Source: Paracoccaceae bacterium (GTDB lineage Bacteria; Pseudomonadota; Alphaproteobacteria; Rhodobacterales; Rhodobacteraceae). Taken from it: 9,489 bases of DNA. The position numbers and the translations under genes are program-made. Positions 1 through 6,390 of the stretch are shown here, one piece after another; position 1 is the first letter of the stretch; every line of letters begins with the position of its first letter. The DNA lies in contig JALWQC010000019.1 in NCBI GenBank assembly GCA_027080755.1, positions 1-9,489 on the forward strand, written 5' to 3'. The notes beneath the pieces were generated by a model. That model saw only the letters and a list, made by a program, of their open reading frames with translations, did no database searches and was not told the DNA's origin.

Positions 1-1928
1 TTGTTCAGGGAAAACCCCATTTCGATCCACAGGGGCAGGTAGCGTTCGCTGACCTCGTAGAACACCGGCCGGCAGGAGGCGTCGTAAGCTTCCTCGAAAA
101 AGGCCCAGGCGAGCGAGGGGACGCTTGCGGCAGGGCCGACCGGATCGGAATAGGCGATCCATCTTTTGCCCTGCACCGCATACATGATGAAGGCATCCTC
201 GGCATCATTGAAAAACAGGGATTTGTCGCCGGTCAGGGCCAGGCAGGCCTCGGGGGCGTCCTGTTTGGCGATGATTTCGCGGGCCTTTTCCAGCGCGGCG
301 GTATCGGGTGCGCGCGTATGGGCGTGCGCCGGTTGCAGCGCCAGATGCACCGTGATGAAAAACAGAAACGCCGAGGCCACAAGCCCCGCCCGCAAGGCAC
401 GCGGGGTGTTGGCGGTGCCGGAAAATTCTGTCCACAGGTCGTTGGAATAGGGGGTTGCCGCGTGCATGAAGAAAAAGAAGGCAACCGCCCCGATGGCAAT
501 TCCGATGACCAGCAGCAGCCAGCCCGGGCTAAGAATGCTTTTGGTCAGTTTGGCAGAGCGGTAGAATTCCGGGCGCAAGGGCCACAAAACAAGGGCCGCT
601 GTCAGCAAAAGCGCCGCGCTTTCCAGATCCAGCCCGTTCAGCAAAGAGGCCACCGCCCCCGCCAGCAGCGCCGTTTCCGTCAGCCAGAAGGCCCCCGAAA
701 TCCGCCGCACCAGCCCCTGCGACAGGATCAGCAGAAAAATCCCGAGCGTGGCGGACAGCAGGGTTCCGCCCTCCAGCAGCACGGCGGCCAGCAAGTCGTT
801 CGGGTCGATATCCCCCGGCCGCACCGAGGGCATCAGCGCCATCAGGATCAGGTAAACCCCCAGACCAAAGGCCGCGATTCCCGAAAGCGCCGGTGTGGCG
901 GCCATGGCCGATTGCAGGACGGGGCGCAGGGGGTCGGGGACCTCGCCAAACAGTCGCGCGGCCAGCCCGCCGGCAAGGCGCGCCTCGTTCAGGGCAACGA
1001 AAACCAGCGCCAGCGCGAAGGGCACGAGGTAATAGATGACGCGGAACAGCAGCAGCGCGGTTGCGATCTGATCCAGTGGCACATGACCCGGCATACTGGC
1101 GATGATGACGGATTCAAAAACGCCGACTCCGCCGGGAATATGGCTTAGCACGCCGGCCATGACGGCGGCGGAAAACAGCGCCAGAAAGGTCAGGAAATCC
1201 GGCCCGCCGGCAGGCAGCAGGACATAAAGCGTAACGGCGGCCATTGTTGTATCCGCCAGTGTAAAGCCAAGCTGCCCGAACAGGATGCCGGGGCTGGGGG
1301 CGGACAGCTCGAATTTGCGGAACCGCAGGGTTTTTCCGGTGACAGACAGCCATGTCATCAGCCCGAGCAACCCCAGTGCCCCCGCCGCCGACCACATGCG
1401 CACGGTTCCGGCGCCGAACGGCAGCACAGCGGCAAGGGCATGCGGATGCAGCGCCAGCGCCGAAAGCCCGATGACCGAGATGCCGAACCCGAAGGCCAGC
1501 GCGACGAAGGTTGAAACGGTCGCCACTTCAAATGCACTCAGGCCGAAGGCGGTGTAGATCCGGTACCTGACCGCCCCGCCGGATATGATGCTGATGCCGA
1601 TGGTATTGCCGAAGCTGTAGCCAAGAAAGCCGCCGATGGCGACGATCCGCAACGGCACCTTTTTCCCCAGGTAGCGCAGCGCCGACCAGTCGTAGCCGAT
1701 CAGCGCGATATAGCCAAGCGCGGTTGCCCCGAAGGCCACAAACAGATCCGACCACGGCGTCGCCCGGATTTCCGCGATCACGTCCTTTGCATGCACCGGT
1801 TTCAGCAGGTGATACAGGGCAAAAACCCCCAGCCCGAACAGCCCGAGGCCCAGAATAACCGGCAGGGCCTGCCGCCATTTTCCGGGGGGTGCCGGTGGGG
1901 GAGTGCCTGCCGCGGACTCGTCTGACAT
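1..1928 (-). CDS. mprF: MprF: phosphatidylglycerol lysyltransferase/flippase (3' end cut by window edge)
   Basis: This reading frame is open from ATG 1928 to the left edge, giving 642 residues with no stop. Family members are usually about 850 residues, so the last quarter lies outside the window. A Pro-rich start is followed by many hydrophobic segments from about residue 24 to 520. These include the motif SHIPGGVGVFE (262-272), typical of the UPF0104/flippase half. From about residue 545 the soluble DUF2156 synthase domain begins, with GDKSLFF near 567, then VQGKRWIAYSDPVGP and FYEVSERYLPLWIEMG. The family transfers lysine (sometimes alanine) from aminoacyl-tRNA to phosphatidylglycerol in the inner membrane and flips the product, which protects against cationic peptides. 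The start is supported by CAGGA five bases upstream. The gene lies 124 nt downstream of the ArsR-type gene on the same strand. The amino acid used cannot be read from the sequence. Confidence 0.93.
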   Translation of the reverse strand, partial: MSDESAAGTPPPAPPGKWRQALPVILGLGLFGLGVFALYHLLKPVHAKDVIAEIRATPWSDLFVAFGATALGYIALIGYDWSALRYLGKKVPLRIVAIGGFLGYSFGNTIGISIISGGAVRYRIYTAFGLSAFEVATVSTFVALAFGFGISVIGLSALALHPHALAAVLPFGAGTVRMWSAAGALGLLGLMTWLSVTGKTLRFRKFELSAPSPGILFGQLGFTLADTTMAAVTLYVLLPAGGPDFLTFLALFSAAVMAGVLSHIPGGVGVFESVIIASMPGHVPLDQIATALLLFRVIYYLVPFALALVFVALNEARLAGGLAARLFGEVPDPLRPVLQSAMAATPALSGIAAFGLGVYLILMALMPSVRPGDIDPNDLLAAVLLEGGTLLSATLGIFLLILSQGLVRRISGAFWLTETALLAGAVASLLNGLDLESAALLLTAALVLWPLRPEFYRSAKLTKSILSPGWLLLVIGIAIGAVAFFFFMHAATPYSNDLWTEFSGTANTPRALRAGLVASAFLFFITVHLALQPAHAHTRAPDTAALEKAREIIAKQDAPEACLALTGDKSLFFNDAEDAFIMYAVQGKRWIAYSDPVGPAASVPSLAWAFFEEAYDASCRPVFYEVSERYLPLWIEMGFSLN

Positions 1929-2052
1929 GTTTTTCCTGTTTCATAAGTTCCGGTATCCGGTTTCTATGGTATAGCCCGAAGGATGTATAGATGCGCCTTT
2001 GTCCGCGCATACTGGCCATAGAGTGGTTACCGAAATGTTAAGGAGGCGGGCT

Positions 2053-2430
2053 TTATGTGTCGCCCGTATCCAGAATGCCGGTTAAATCCAGATAATCGCC
2101 GTCTTCCTGTAATTTCAGGGCCTTTTCCAGAATATCGAAGCTGTCTTCCAGAAACTGCCCGTAGGATTCAATCCATAAAGCCGCGGGGCGAAAGGCATCA
2201 TGTTCCAGTCGGCACCATTTTTCCCGCCCGACCTTGTGCTGGCTGACCAGTCCGGCGCGGGTCAGGATCTGGATGTGTTTCGACACGGCTGCCATAGACA
2301 TATCGAATGGCGCGGCAAGCTCTTTGACCGTTGTGTCCCCGTCCAGCAGCGCCAGCAAAATCGCCCGCCGTGTCCTGTCCGAGAGGGCGGCGAAAAGGGC
2401 GTCCAGCCGTGTTTCCGTATTATCAACCAT
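2053..2430 (-). CDS. ArsR-family winged-helix transcriptional regulator, 125 aa
   Basis: This is a small cytoplasmic DNA-binding protein. Residues 8-28 (RLDALFAALSDRTRRAILLAL) form the typical first helices. The helix-turn-helix is at about 33-61, with the recognition helix MSMAAVSKHIQIL, and a wing at GREKWCRL (68-75). The C-terminal helix, with W86, Y90 and F93, resembles the ArsR subgroup often paired with SRPBCC/AHSA1 proteins; no such partner is present here. There is one cysteine (C73) and no ArsR or SmtB metal-binding Cys/His motif, so metal sensing is unlikely. The ATG at 2430 was chosen because the frame upstream (a GTG at 2520 would add 30 residues) encodes unconserved-looking sequence and contains the promoter. 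No Shine-Dalgarno precedes this ATG, which fits a leaderless transcript. The signal sensed is unknown; control of itself and of downstream mprF is inferred from position. Confidence 0.9.
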   Translation of the reverse strand: MVDNTETRLDALFAALSDRTRRAILLALLDGDTTVKELAAPFDMSMAAVSKHIQILTRAGLVSQHKVGREKWCRLEHDAFRPAALWIESYGQFLEDSFDILEKALKLQEDGDYLDLTGILDTGDT

Positions 2431-2438
2431 ATGATTGA
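2423..2438. promoter_or_regulatory. Putative operator 1, TCAACC-ATAT-GATTGA, over the -10 box edge and start codon
   Basis: The 16-bp sequence is palindromic at 14 of 16 positions and centred on CATATG. It covers the start codon of the ArsR-family gene and touches the last base of the predicted -10 box. A dimeric winged-helix repressor bound here would block transcription. Autoregulation is common in the family; the link to this particular protein is inferred. Confidence 0.55.
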
Positions 2439-2465
2439 CTATAAACACGGGGGCAGAATGGTCAA
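2431..2465 (-). promoter_or_regulatory. Predicted sigma-70-type promoter of the ArsR-family gene, leaderless
   Basis: Reading on the minus strand, TTGACC (2465-2460) is followed by a 16-nt spacer and TATAGT (2443-2438). The next seven bases lead directly to the A of the ATG at 2430, so transcription should start at or next to the start codon. The absence of a Shine-Dalgarno sequence agrees with this. Seen in sequence; activity is inferred. Confidence 0.6.
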
Positions 2466-2477
2466 CCGGGGGGTTGA
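2462..2477. promoter_or_regulatory. Putative operator 2, TCAACC-GGGG-GGTTGA, at the -35 box
   Basis: A perfect 6-bp inverted repeat with a 4-bp spacer. It has the same half-site (TCAACC) and the same spacing as operator 1. It overlaps the predicted -35 box at 2460-2465. The two sites are 39 bp apart centre to centre. The shared half-site and architecture suggest the same binding protein. Confidence 0.55.
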
Positions 2478-2527
2478 ATTTCCCGTTCGGAATTTGTTTT
2501 CCGCCCGCCTGCGCCAGCACGCCGCAT

Positions 2528-2554
2528 ATCTGAAAATATATAGTGTTTTCAGAT
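2528..2554. repeat. Perfect 9-bp inverted repeat, ATCTGAAAA-N9-TTTTCAGAT
   Basis: The arms are 2528-2536 and 2546-2554, separated by TATATAGTG. The repeat lies in an AT-rich island in the divergent region, 33 bases before the predicted atp -35 box. It is not followed by a T-run, so a terminator is unlikely. It could be a binding site for a dimeric regulator with about 18 bp between half-site centres, or a cruciform. The binding protein is unknown. Confidence 0.45.
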
Positions 2555-2587
2555 GGTTATACAATTTAAAATACTTCGTCAACCTGC

Positions 2588-2616
2588 TTGACAGACGCCA
2601 TATCCCGCCCTAGTGT
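2588..2616 (+). promoter_or_regulatory. Predicted promoter of the F0 (atp) operon
   Basis: A consensus -35 box TTGACA (2588-2593) is followed by a 17-nt spacer and a weaker -10 box TAGTGT (2611-2616). Transcription would begin near 2623, giving a leader of about 55 nt before atpI. Poorly conserved -10 boxes are common in alphaproteobacteria. No other candidate closer to atpI was seen. Confidence 0.5.
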
Positions 2617-2676
2617 GCCGCGAAACAGGCCCGATAGGGATTCTTGTGCCGAATGGACGGAAAAGGCGTGTGCTGA

Positions 2677-3027
2677 ATGGCGAAAACTCCTGATACCCGT
2701 GACCTTCAGGCGCTGGATGAAAAGATCCGGGCGGCTCAGGCGGTCAGGGCTCCCAAGCCCAGACAAGAGAGCAAATACGAAAAGGCCAGCCTGGCTTGGC
2801 GTATGGTGATAGAGCTTGTGGTCGGCATGATCATGGGCATGGGAATAGGATACGGGCTGGACAGCCTGTTCGGGACTCTCCCGATTTTCCTGATCCTGTT
2901 TTCCTTGTTGGGCTTTGCGGCCGGTATCCGCGTTATGATGCGAACCGCCACGGAGCTTCAGCAACAAAAGGCCCCCGCCGGTGACGGCGAGGCAATGAAT
3001 GAAACGGCCGATCCGGCCAAAGATTGA
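2677..3027 (+). CDS. atpI: AtpI-family F0F1 ATP synthase assembly protein
   Basis: This 116-residue protein has a charged N-terminal tail (1-38) and two predicted membrane helices at about 41-61 and 68-88. The first is glycine-rich ([13 protein letters not shown]). A charged, Ala/Pro-rich C-terminal tail follows. Size, topology and position as first gene of an F0 operon match the ATPase gene 1/AtpI family, whose members help assemble the c-ring and have also been linked to magnesium supply. It is not a part of the finished enzyme. The Shine-Dalgarno is weak (AAAGG about 13 bases upstream), which suits a protein needed in small amounts. The stop codon lies 10 nt before the atpB start. Function is assigned from family and context. 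Confidence 0.9.
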   Translation: MAKTPDTRDLQALDEKIRAAQAVRAPKPRQESKYEKASLAWRMVIELVVGMIMGMGIGYGLDSLFGTLPIFLILFSLLGFAAGIRVMMRTATELQQQKAPAGDGEAMNETADPAKD

Positions 3028-3030
3028 GGG
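3028..3030 (+). promoter_or_regulatory. Shine-Dalgarno core deciding the GTG start of atpB
   Basis: GAGGG (3026-3030) overlaps the atpI stop TGA and sits seven bases before GTG 3038. An in-frame ATG at 2999 would add 13 residues that overlap atpI and do not look like AtpB. The GTG start is therefore preferred, with translation coupled to atpI termination. Confidence 0.6.
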
Positions 3031-3037
3031 TTGTAAC

Positions 3038-3796
3038 GTGGCTGAACACGGGACTGAGGAAGCAAGCGGATTCAACATCCACCCGATGGAACAATTCGAG
3101 ATTCACCCGCTTTTCGGGGGTGACACTCTTAACTGGTACACCCCGAGCAACACGGCCCTGTGGATGGGTCTGGCAATCGTCGCCGTAATCCTGTTGCTTG
3201 TCATGGGCTCGCGCGGTCGCGCCCTGGTGCCCAGCCGCACACAGTCCATCGCGGAAATCCTGTATGGCTTCACCCATTCCATGATCGAGGATATCGCCGG
3301 CAAGGAAGGCCTGAAATATTTCCCGATCATCATGACCCTGTTCATGTTCATCCTGTTTACCAATGTTCTCGGCCTCTGGCCCTACGGGTTTACCGTTACA
3401 TCGCATATCGCCGTTACCGGTGTTCTGGCGATTGGCGTGTTCCTGTCGGTTACGCTGCTGGGGATTTTCCGCAACGGCACGAAATTTCTGAAACTGTTCT
3501 GGATTTCCGAAGCGCCGTTGGCCCTGCGTCCCGTTCTGGCGATCATCGAGATCATCTCGTATTTCGTTCGCCCTGTCAGCCATTCCATTCGTCTTGGCGG
3601 CAACATGATGGCGGGCCACGCAGTTATCAAAGTTTTCGCGGGTTTTGCCGGCGCTATGGGTCTCGGGGCTGTTGCGCCGATCCTTGCCATCACCGCGGTT
3701 TACGGTCTTGAATCCCTCGTTGTGGTTATTCAGGCCTATGTTTTCACCATTCTGACCTGTGTTTACCTTAACGATGCGCTGCATCCGGGGCACTAG
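3038..3796 (+). CDS. atpB: F0F1 ATP synthase subunit a
   Basis: Subunit a (252 residues from GTG 3038) forms the two proton half-channels next to the c-ring in the inner membrane. Membrane helices are predicted near 38-57, 95-117, 122-144, 160-182 and in the last 60 residues. The essential stator arginine is R185 in [14 protein letters not shown], followed by N189. H194 and E225 occupy the positions of E. coli Glu219 and His245, so this acidic/histidine pair is swapped, as in mitochondrial-type subunits. Q232 in IQAYVF matches the conserved Gln near E. coli Gln252. The N-terminus ([15 protein letters not shown]) is typical of alphaproteobacterial AtpB. The length is normal for the family and the frame is intact. 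The gene lies 10 nt after atpI and 42 nt before atpE. Confidence 0.96.
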   Translation: MAEHGTEEASGFNIHPMEQFEIHPLFGGDTLNWYTPSNTALWMGLAIVAVILLLVMGSRGRALVPSRTQSIAEILYGFTHSMIEDIAGKEGLKYFPIIMTLFMFILFTNVLGLWPYGFTVTSHIAVTGVLAIGVFLSVTLLGIFRNGTKFLKLFWISEAPLALRPVLAIIEIISYFVRPVSHSIRLGGNMMAGHAVIKVFAGFAGAMGLGAVAPILAITAVYGLESLVVVIQAYVFTILTCVYLNDALHPGH

Positions 3797-3825
3797 GAAC
3801 GAAACTAATTCCAGCCATTCTTAAC

Positions 3826-3831
3826 AAGGAG
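3826..3831 (+). promoter_or_regulatory. Strong Shine-Dalgarno of atpE
   Basis: AAGGAG lies seven bases before ATG 3839, in an A-rich, unstructured stretch. It is the best ribosome-binding site in the operon. This fits the need for many c subunits per complex. Confidence 0.75.
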
Positions 3832-3838
3832 CAATCAA

Positions 3839-4081
3839 ATGGCAGTAGAAGGCGATCTGGTACAAATGGGCGCACTGATCGGTGCGGGTCTTGCATGTAC
3901 AGGCATGGGCGGCGCAGCAGTAGGCGTGGGTCATGTTGTTGGTAACTATCTCTCCGGTGCCCTGCGTAACCCCGCAGCAGCCGGCGGCCAGACAGCAACC
4001 ATGTTCATCGGTATTGCGTTTGCAGAGGCCCTGGGGATCTTCTCGTTCCTCATCGCGCTTCTGTTGATGTACGCGCAGTAA
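3839..4081 (+). CDS. atpE: F0F1 ATP synthase subunit c (proton-carrying ring)
   Basis: This 80-residue hairpin of two membrane helices oligomerises into the rotating c-ring. Helix 1 (about 10-34) is rich in Gly and Ala ([17 protein letters not shown]). The polar loop is R43-N44-P45, which contacts the central stalk. Helix 2 (about 53-77) carries the ion-binding carboxylate E63 in [11 protein letters not shown]. The residue after E63 is Ala, not the Ser/Thr of sodium-coupled rings, so proton coupling is expected. The codons look more uniformly chosen than in neighbours and the ribosome-binding site is strong, both consistent with high expression. Two potential RNA hairpins follow the stop. Confidence 0.97.
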   Translation: MAVEGDLVQMGALIGAGLACTGMGGAAVGVGHVVGNYLSGALRNPAAAGGQTATMFIGIAFAEALGIFSFLIALLLMYAQ

Positions 4082-4104
4082 GCCGTCCAAGCTGAACAAA
4101 ATCG

Positions 4105-4130
4105 GGCGATTCGGGACATTCCGGATCGCC
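4105..4130 (+). promoter_or_regulatory. RNA hairpin 1 in the atpE-atpF' gap
   Basis: Arms 4105-4114 and 4121-4130 can form a 10-bp RNA stem, with one G-U pair, around the loop GACAUU. It starts 23 nt after the atpE stop and lacks a T-run. It may stabilise or mark the end of an atpE-containing mRNA. The structure is seen in sequence; the role is inferred. Confidence 0.55.
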
Positions 4131-4139
4131 AGTGGTTAA

Positions 4140-4158
4140 GGGGGCGGTTTCTGCCCCC
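4140..4158 (+). promoter_or_regulatory. RNA hairpin 2 in the atpE-atpF' gap
   Basis: GGGGGC (4140-4145) can pair with GCCCCC (4153-4158) around a 7-nt loop. This G+C-only stem sits ten bases before the atpF' Shine-Dalgarno (GGAGG, 4169-4173). No T-run follows, so full termination is unlikely; pausing, partial termination or an RNA-processing barrier is possible. Confidence 0.5.
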
Positions 4159-4178
4159 GCAAGCTGACGGAGGGATGC

Positions 4179-4712
4179 ATGGCATCTGGAACAGAAGTGG
4201 CAGAGGTCGCTAAAGAAGCGCCCGGCATGCCGCAGCTAGATTTTTCGACATATCCGAACCAGATTTTCTGGCTCGTGGTATCTTTTGTCGTTCTCTACAT
4301 CATCATCAGCCGCATCTTCCTGCCGCGTATGGCGGGTGTCCTCGAAGATCGTCAGAACACGATCTCGGGCGATATCAACATGGCGGCCGAGCTGAAGCAA
4401 AAGGCAGAAGAAGCCGAGGCAGCCTATCACGCCGCTCTGGCCGAGGCCCGCAGCGAGGCGCATCGCATTGCCGACGAGGCGAAAAGCGTGATCAAGAAGG
4501 ATGTCGAGGCCGCAATGGCCAAGGCAGAGGCCGAGATCGCCGCCAAATCCGCGGAATCCGAAGCGCGCATCAAGGTTATTCGCAAGAATGCCCTTAAAAG
4601 CATCGAGGAAGTCGCCAACAGCGTTGCCTCCGATGTGGTTGCGGCTGTTATGCCGTCCGTTGCCGATGAAAAAGCACTCAAAGCAGCAATTGCTGCCCGA
4701 CTGAAAGGGTAA
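4179..4712 (+). CDS. atpF': F0F1 ATP synthase subunit b'
   Basis: This 177-residue protein is one of the two unlike halves of the peripheral stalk that holds F1 still against the rotor. A short polar N-terminus (1-25) precedes one membrane helix (about 27-48, NQIFWLVVSFVVLYIIISRIFL). A long Ala/Glu/Lys-rich coiled-coil arm runs to the end (about 50-175), including VLEDRQNTISGDI, which is typical of b'. Paired b' and b genes occur in photosynthetic and many alphaproteobacteria and form a heterodimer. GGAGG lies five bases before this ATG; another ATG four bases earlier is out of frame. The gene follows the double-hairpin gap after atpE and ends 3 nt before atpF. In some annotations it is called atpX or atpG. 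Confidence 0.94.
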   Translation: MASGTEVAEVAKEAPGMPQLDFSTYPNQIFWLVVSFVVLYIIISRIFLPRMAGVLEDRQNTISGDINMAAELKQKAEEAEAAYHAALAEARSEAHRIADEAKSVIKKDVEAAMAKAEAEIAAKSAESEARIKVIRKNALKSIEEVANSVASDVVAAVMPSVADEKALKAAIAARLKG

Positions 4713-4715
4713 ACG

Positions 4716-5276
4716 ATGTTGAAACGTATTTCCCTTGCCCTTCCTGCCCTGATGGCCACACCGGCCTTCGCTGCGGAAGAAAAATGGTACAGCATGGATA
4801 ACACCCATTTTGTCACCATGATCGGGTTCGTGGTTTTTCTGGCCGTGCTGATTTATTATCGCGTCCCGGGTATTGTCACCAAATTGCTGGACGAACGTGC
4901 CGAAAGCATCAAGTCCGAGATCGACGAAGCCCGCAAGCTGCGTGAAGAAGCCCAGAGCATTCTGGCCTCTTTCGAGCGTAAGCACAAAGAAGTTGCAACC
5001 CAGGCCGAAGAGATCATCAAGCACGCCAAAGAAGAGGCAACGATCGCTGCCGAGGCCGCGAAAGCGGATCTGAAGGACAGCATCGAACGCCGCATTCTGG
5101 CCGCCGAGGAACAGATCAAATCTGCCGAGGAAGCAGCGGTTCGCGAAATCAAGGATCGTGCGATTGCTATTTCTGTCGATGCCGCGCGCGAGGTAATCGC
5201 CGCGAAAATGACAGCCAAGGAAGCCGGTGCGCTGATCGACGATGCAATCAAAGTGGTTGGGGACAAGCTCCACTAA
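4716..5276 (+). CDS. atpF: F0F1 ATP synthase subunit b
   Basis: This 186-residue protein is the second peripheral-stalk subunit and partner of b'. Residues 1-19 (MLKRISLALPALMATPAFA) look like a cleavable signal peptide: two positive charges, a hydrophobic core and AFA before AEE. Then come a membrane helix at about 31-48 and a long charged coiled coil (50-180) containing LLDERAESIKSEIDEARKL, which is typical of b. The start is three bases after the atpF' stop and the ribosome-binding site (AAAGGG) lies inside atpF', so translation is probably coupled, which would help keep b and b' equimolar. It is the last gene of the operon; no F1 gene follows, and a terminator does. Confidence 0.95.
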   Translation: MLKRISLALPALMATPAFAAEEKWYSMDNTHFVTMIGFVVFLAVLIYYRVPGIVTKLLDERAESIKSEIDEARKLREEAQSILASFERKHKEVATQAEEIIKHAKEEATIAAEAAKADLKDSIERRILAAEEQIKSAEEAAVREIKDRAIAISVDAAREVIAAKMTAKEAGALIDDAIKVVGDKLH

Positions 5277-5315
5277 AGTCGAAGCGCTATAGCCATTTTG
5301 AAATGCTGAAAGTTC

Positions 5316-5345
5316 AAGCCCCGTCCGTTGTGTCGGGGCTTTTTC
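5316..5345 (+). terminator. Intrinsic terminator of the F0 operon
   Basis: AAGCCCCG (5316-5323) pairs with CGGGGCTT (5334-5341) around a 10-nt loop, and the plus strand continues with T residues (TTTTTC at 5340-5345). It lies 39 nt after the atpF stop. The stem also follows the queG stop on the other strand, but there the T-run is poor, so it mainly serves the atp operon. Confidence 0.85.
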
Positions 5346-6388
5346 TATGCGCGGGGCAGCCGACCCAAGGCCCAGCGGGCCGCGTCCTGCACAACGGGGT
5401 CCGGGTCCTCCAATAACGGCAGGGCCGCTGCGCGCAGGGCGCTGTCGCCGGAATTCCCGATGGCATACAGAACATTGCGCACAAACCGGTCCCGCCCGAC
5501 CCGTTTTATAGGAGAGCCGCGAAAAACCTCGCGAAAGCCGGCATCATCCAGCGCCACCAGATGTTCCAGTTTCGGACATTGCAGTTCAATCCTGGCCCAG
5601 TAATTGGCATCACTGGAAACCTGCGCGAACTTGTTCCACGGACAGGCGGAAAGGCAATCGTCACAGCCGTAAATCCGGTTGCCCAGCATCGGGCGCAGGG
5701 CCTCGTCTACGGGGCCTTTGTGTTCGATTGTCAGATAGGAAATGCACTTGCGCGCATCCAGTTCGTAGGGGCCGACAAAGGCATCGGTGGGGCAGGCGTC
5801 CAGGCAGTTGCGGCAGGATCCGCAATGGTTGCGTTCCGGCTGGTTTTTCGGCAGGTCCAGCGTGGTAAAAATGGCCGACAGAAAAAACCACGAGCCAAGA
5901 TCGCGACTGACCAGATTGGTGTGTTTCCCTTGCCAGCCCAGCCCGGCCGAGGCCCCAAGCGGTTTTTCCATGACCGGCGCCGTATCGACGAAAACCTTGA
6001 TTTCCCCGCCGCCCTGTTCCAGCAACCAGCGCCCGATCCGTTTGATCCGTTTCTTGACCGGATCGTGGTAATCCTTGTTGCGGGCGTAAACGGAAATATT
6101 CCCGCGGTCCTTCATTCCCAGCAGATGCAGCGGGTTGCCGGACGGCCCGTAATTGTCCGCCAGCATGATGACAGATCGTGCCTCGGGCCACAGGGCGGCC
6201 GGATTCCCGCGCCAATGCTGGCGTTCCTCCATCCAGCCCATCTGGCCGTGATACCCCTTTTCAACATAGGCGCGCAGACGTTCCGCCGCTTCGGGGATGC
6301 TGTCGGGCGCGCAAATACCCATGGCCGCAAACCCCTCGGCGCGGGTTTTTTCCCGCAAGGCCTGCAACAGATCGTCCGACCCGCCCAT
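5345..6388 (-). CDS. queG: Epoxyqueuosine reductase
   Basis: This cobalamin-dependent iron-sulfur enzyme performs the last step of queuosine synthesis, reducing epoxyqueuosine to queuosine in the anticodon of GUN tRNAs, in the cytosol. Counting from the ATG at 6388 (347 residues), the catalytic Asp region [14 protein letters not shown] begins near 132. Two [4Fe-4S] motifs follow: [12 protein letters not shown] near 189-200 with a further Cys near 215, and [13 protein letters not shown] near 242. The last 60 residues resemble a HEAT-like repeat ([13 protein letters not shown]...), common in QueG. A TTG six bases upstream is in frame, but the ATG is preferred. It begins two bases after the GST stop and lacks a clear Shine-Dalgarno, so coupled translation is likely. 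All expected motifs are present. Confidence 0.95.
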   Translation of the reverse strand: MGGSDDLLQALREKTRAEGFAAMGICAPDSIPEAAERLRAYVEKGYHGQMGWMEERQHWRGNPAALWPEARSVIMLADNYGPSGNPLHLLGMKDRGNISVYARNKDYHDPVKKRIKRIGRWLLEQGGGEIKVFVDTAPVMEKPLGASAGLGWQGKHTNLVSRDLGSWFFLSAIFTTLDLPKNQPERNHCGSCRNCLDACPTDAFVGPYELDARKCISYLTIEHKGPVDEALRPMLGNRIYGCDDCLSACPWNKFAQVSSDANYWARIELQCPKLEHLVALDDAGFREVFRGSPIKRVGRDRFVRNVLYAIGNSGDSALRAAALPLLEDPDPVVQDAARWALGRLPRA

Positions 6389-6390
6389 GA

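Noticed and set aside
318..1148. A 276-codon open frame on the plus strand, rich in Arg, Gln and Gly
   Set aside because: It is antisense to the intact mprF frame, has low-complexity composition, and lacks any recognisable domain.
2041..2067. A possible terminator after the ArsR-type gene (CGGGC/GCCCG stem)
   Set aside because: The stem is only five pairs with a long loop and no T-run on the minus strand; read-through into mprF cannot be excluded.
2431..2520. A 30-residue N-terminal extension of the ArsR-type protein from a GTG at 2520
   Set aside because: The extension is not like the family and contains the predicted promoter and operators; ATG 2430 fits the usual protein length.
2579..2591. 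A third TCAACC half-site next to the atp -35 box, with TTGA following
   Set aside because: The second half does not match GGTTGA at the 4-bp spacing seen in the two operators, and TTGA is part of the -35 box. It is too weak to claim regulation of atp by the ArsR-type protein.
2933..3793. A 286-codon minus-strand frame opposite atpB
   Set aside because: Antisense to a clearly coding, highly conserved membrane protein gene, with an Asn/Gln/Arg-rich low-complexity product.
4236..5273. A 345-codon open frame on the minus strand spanning both stalk-subunit genes
   Set aside because: It mirrors the Ala/Glu/Lys codons of the coiled coils in atpF' and atpF. Its Phe/Gly/Arg-rich product resembles no family, and no promoter or ribosome-binding site was seen.
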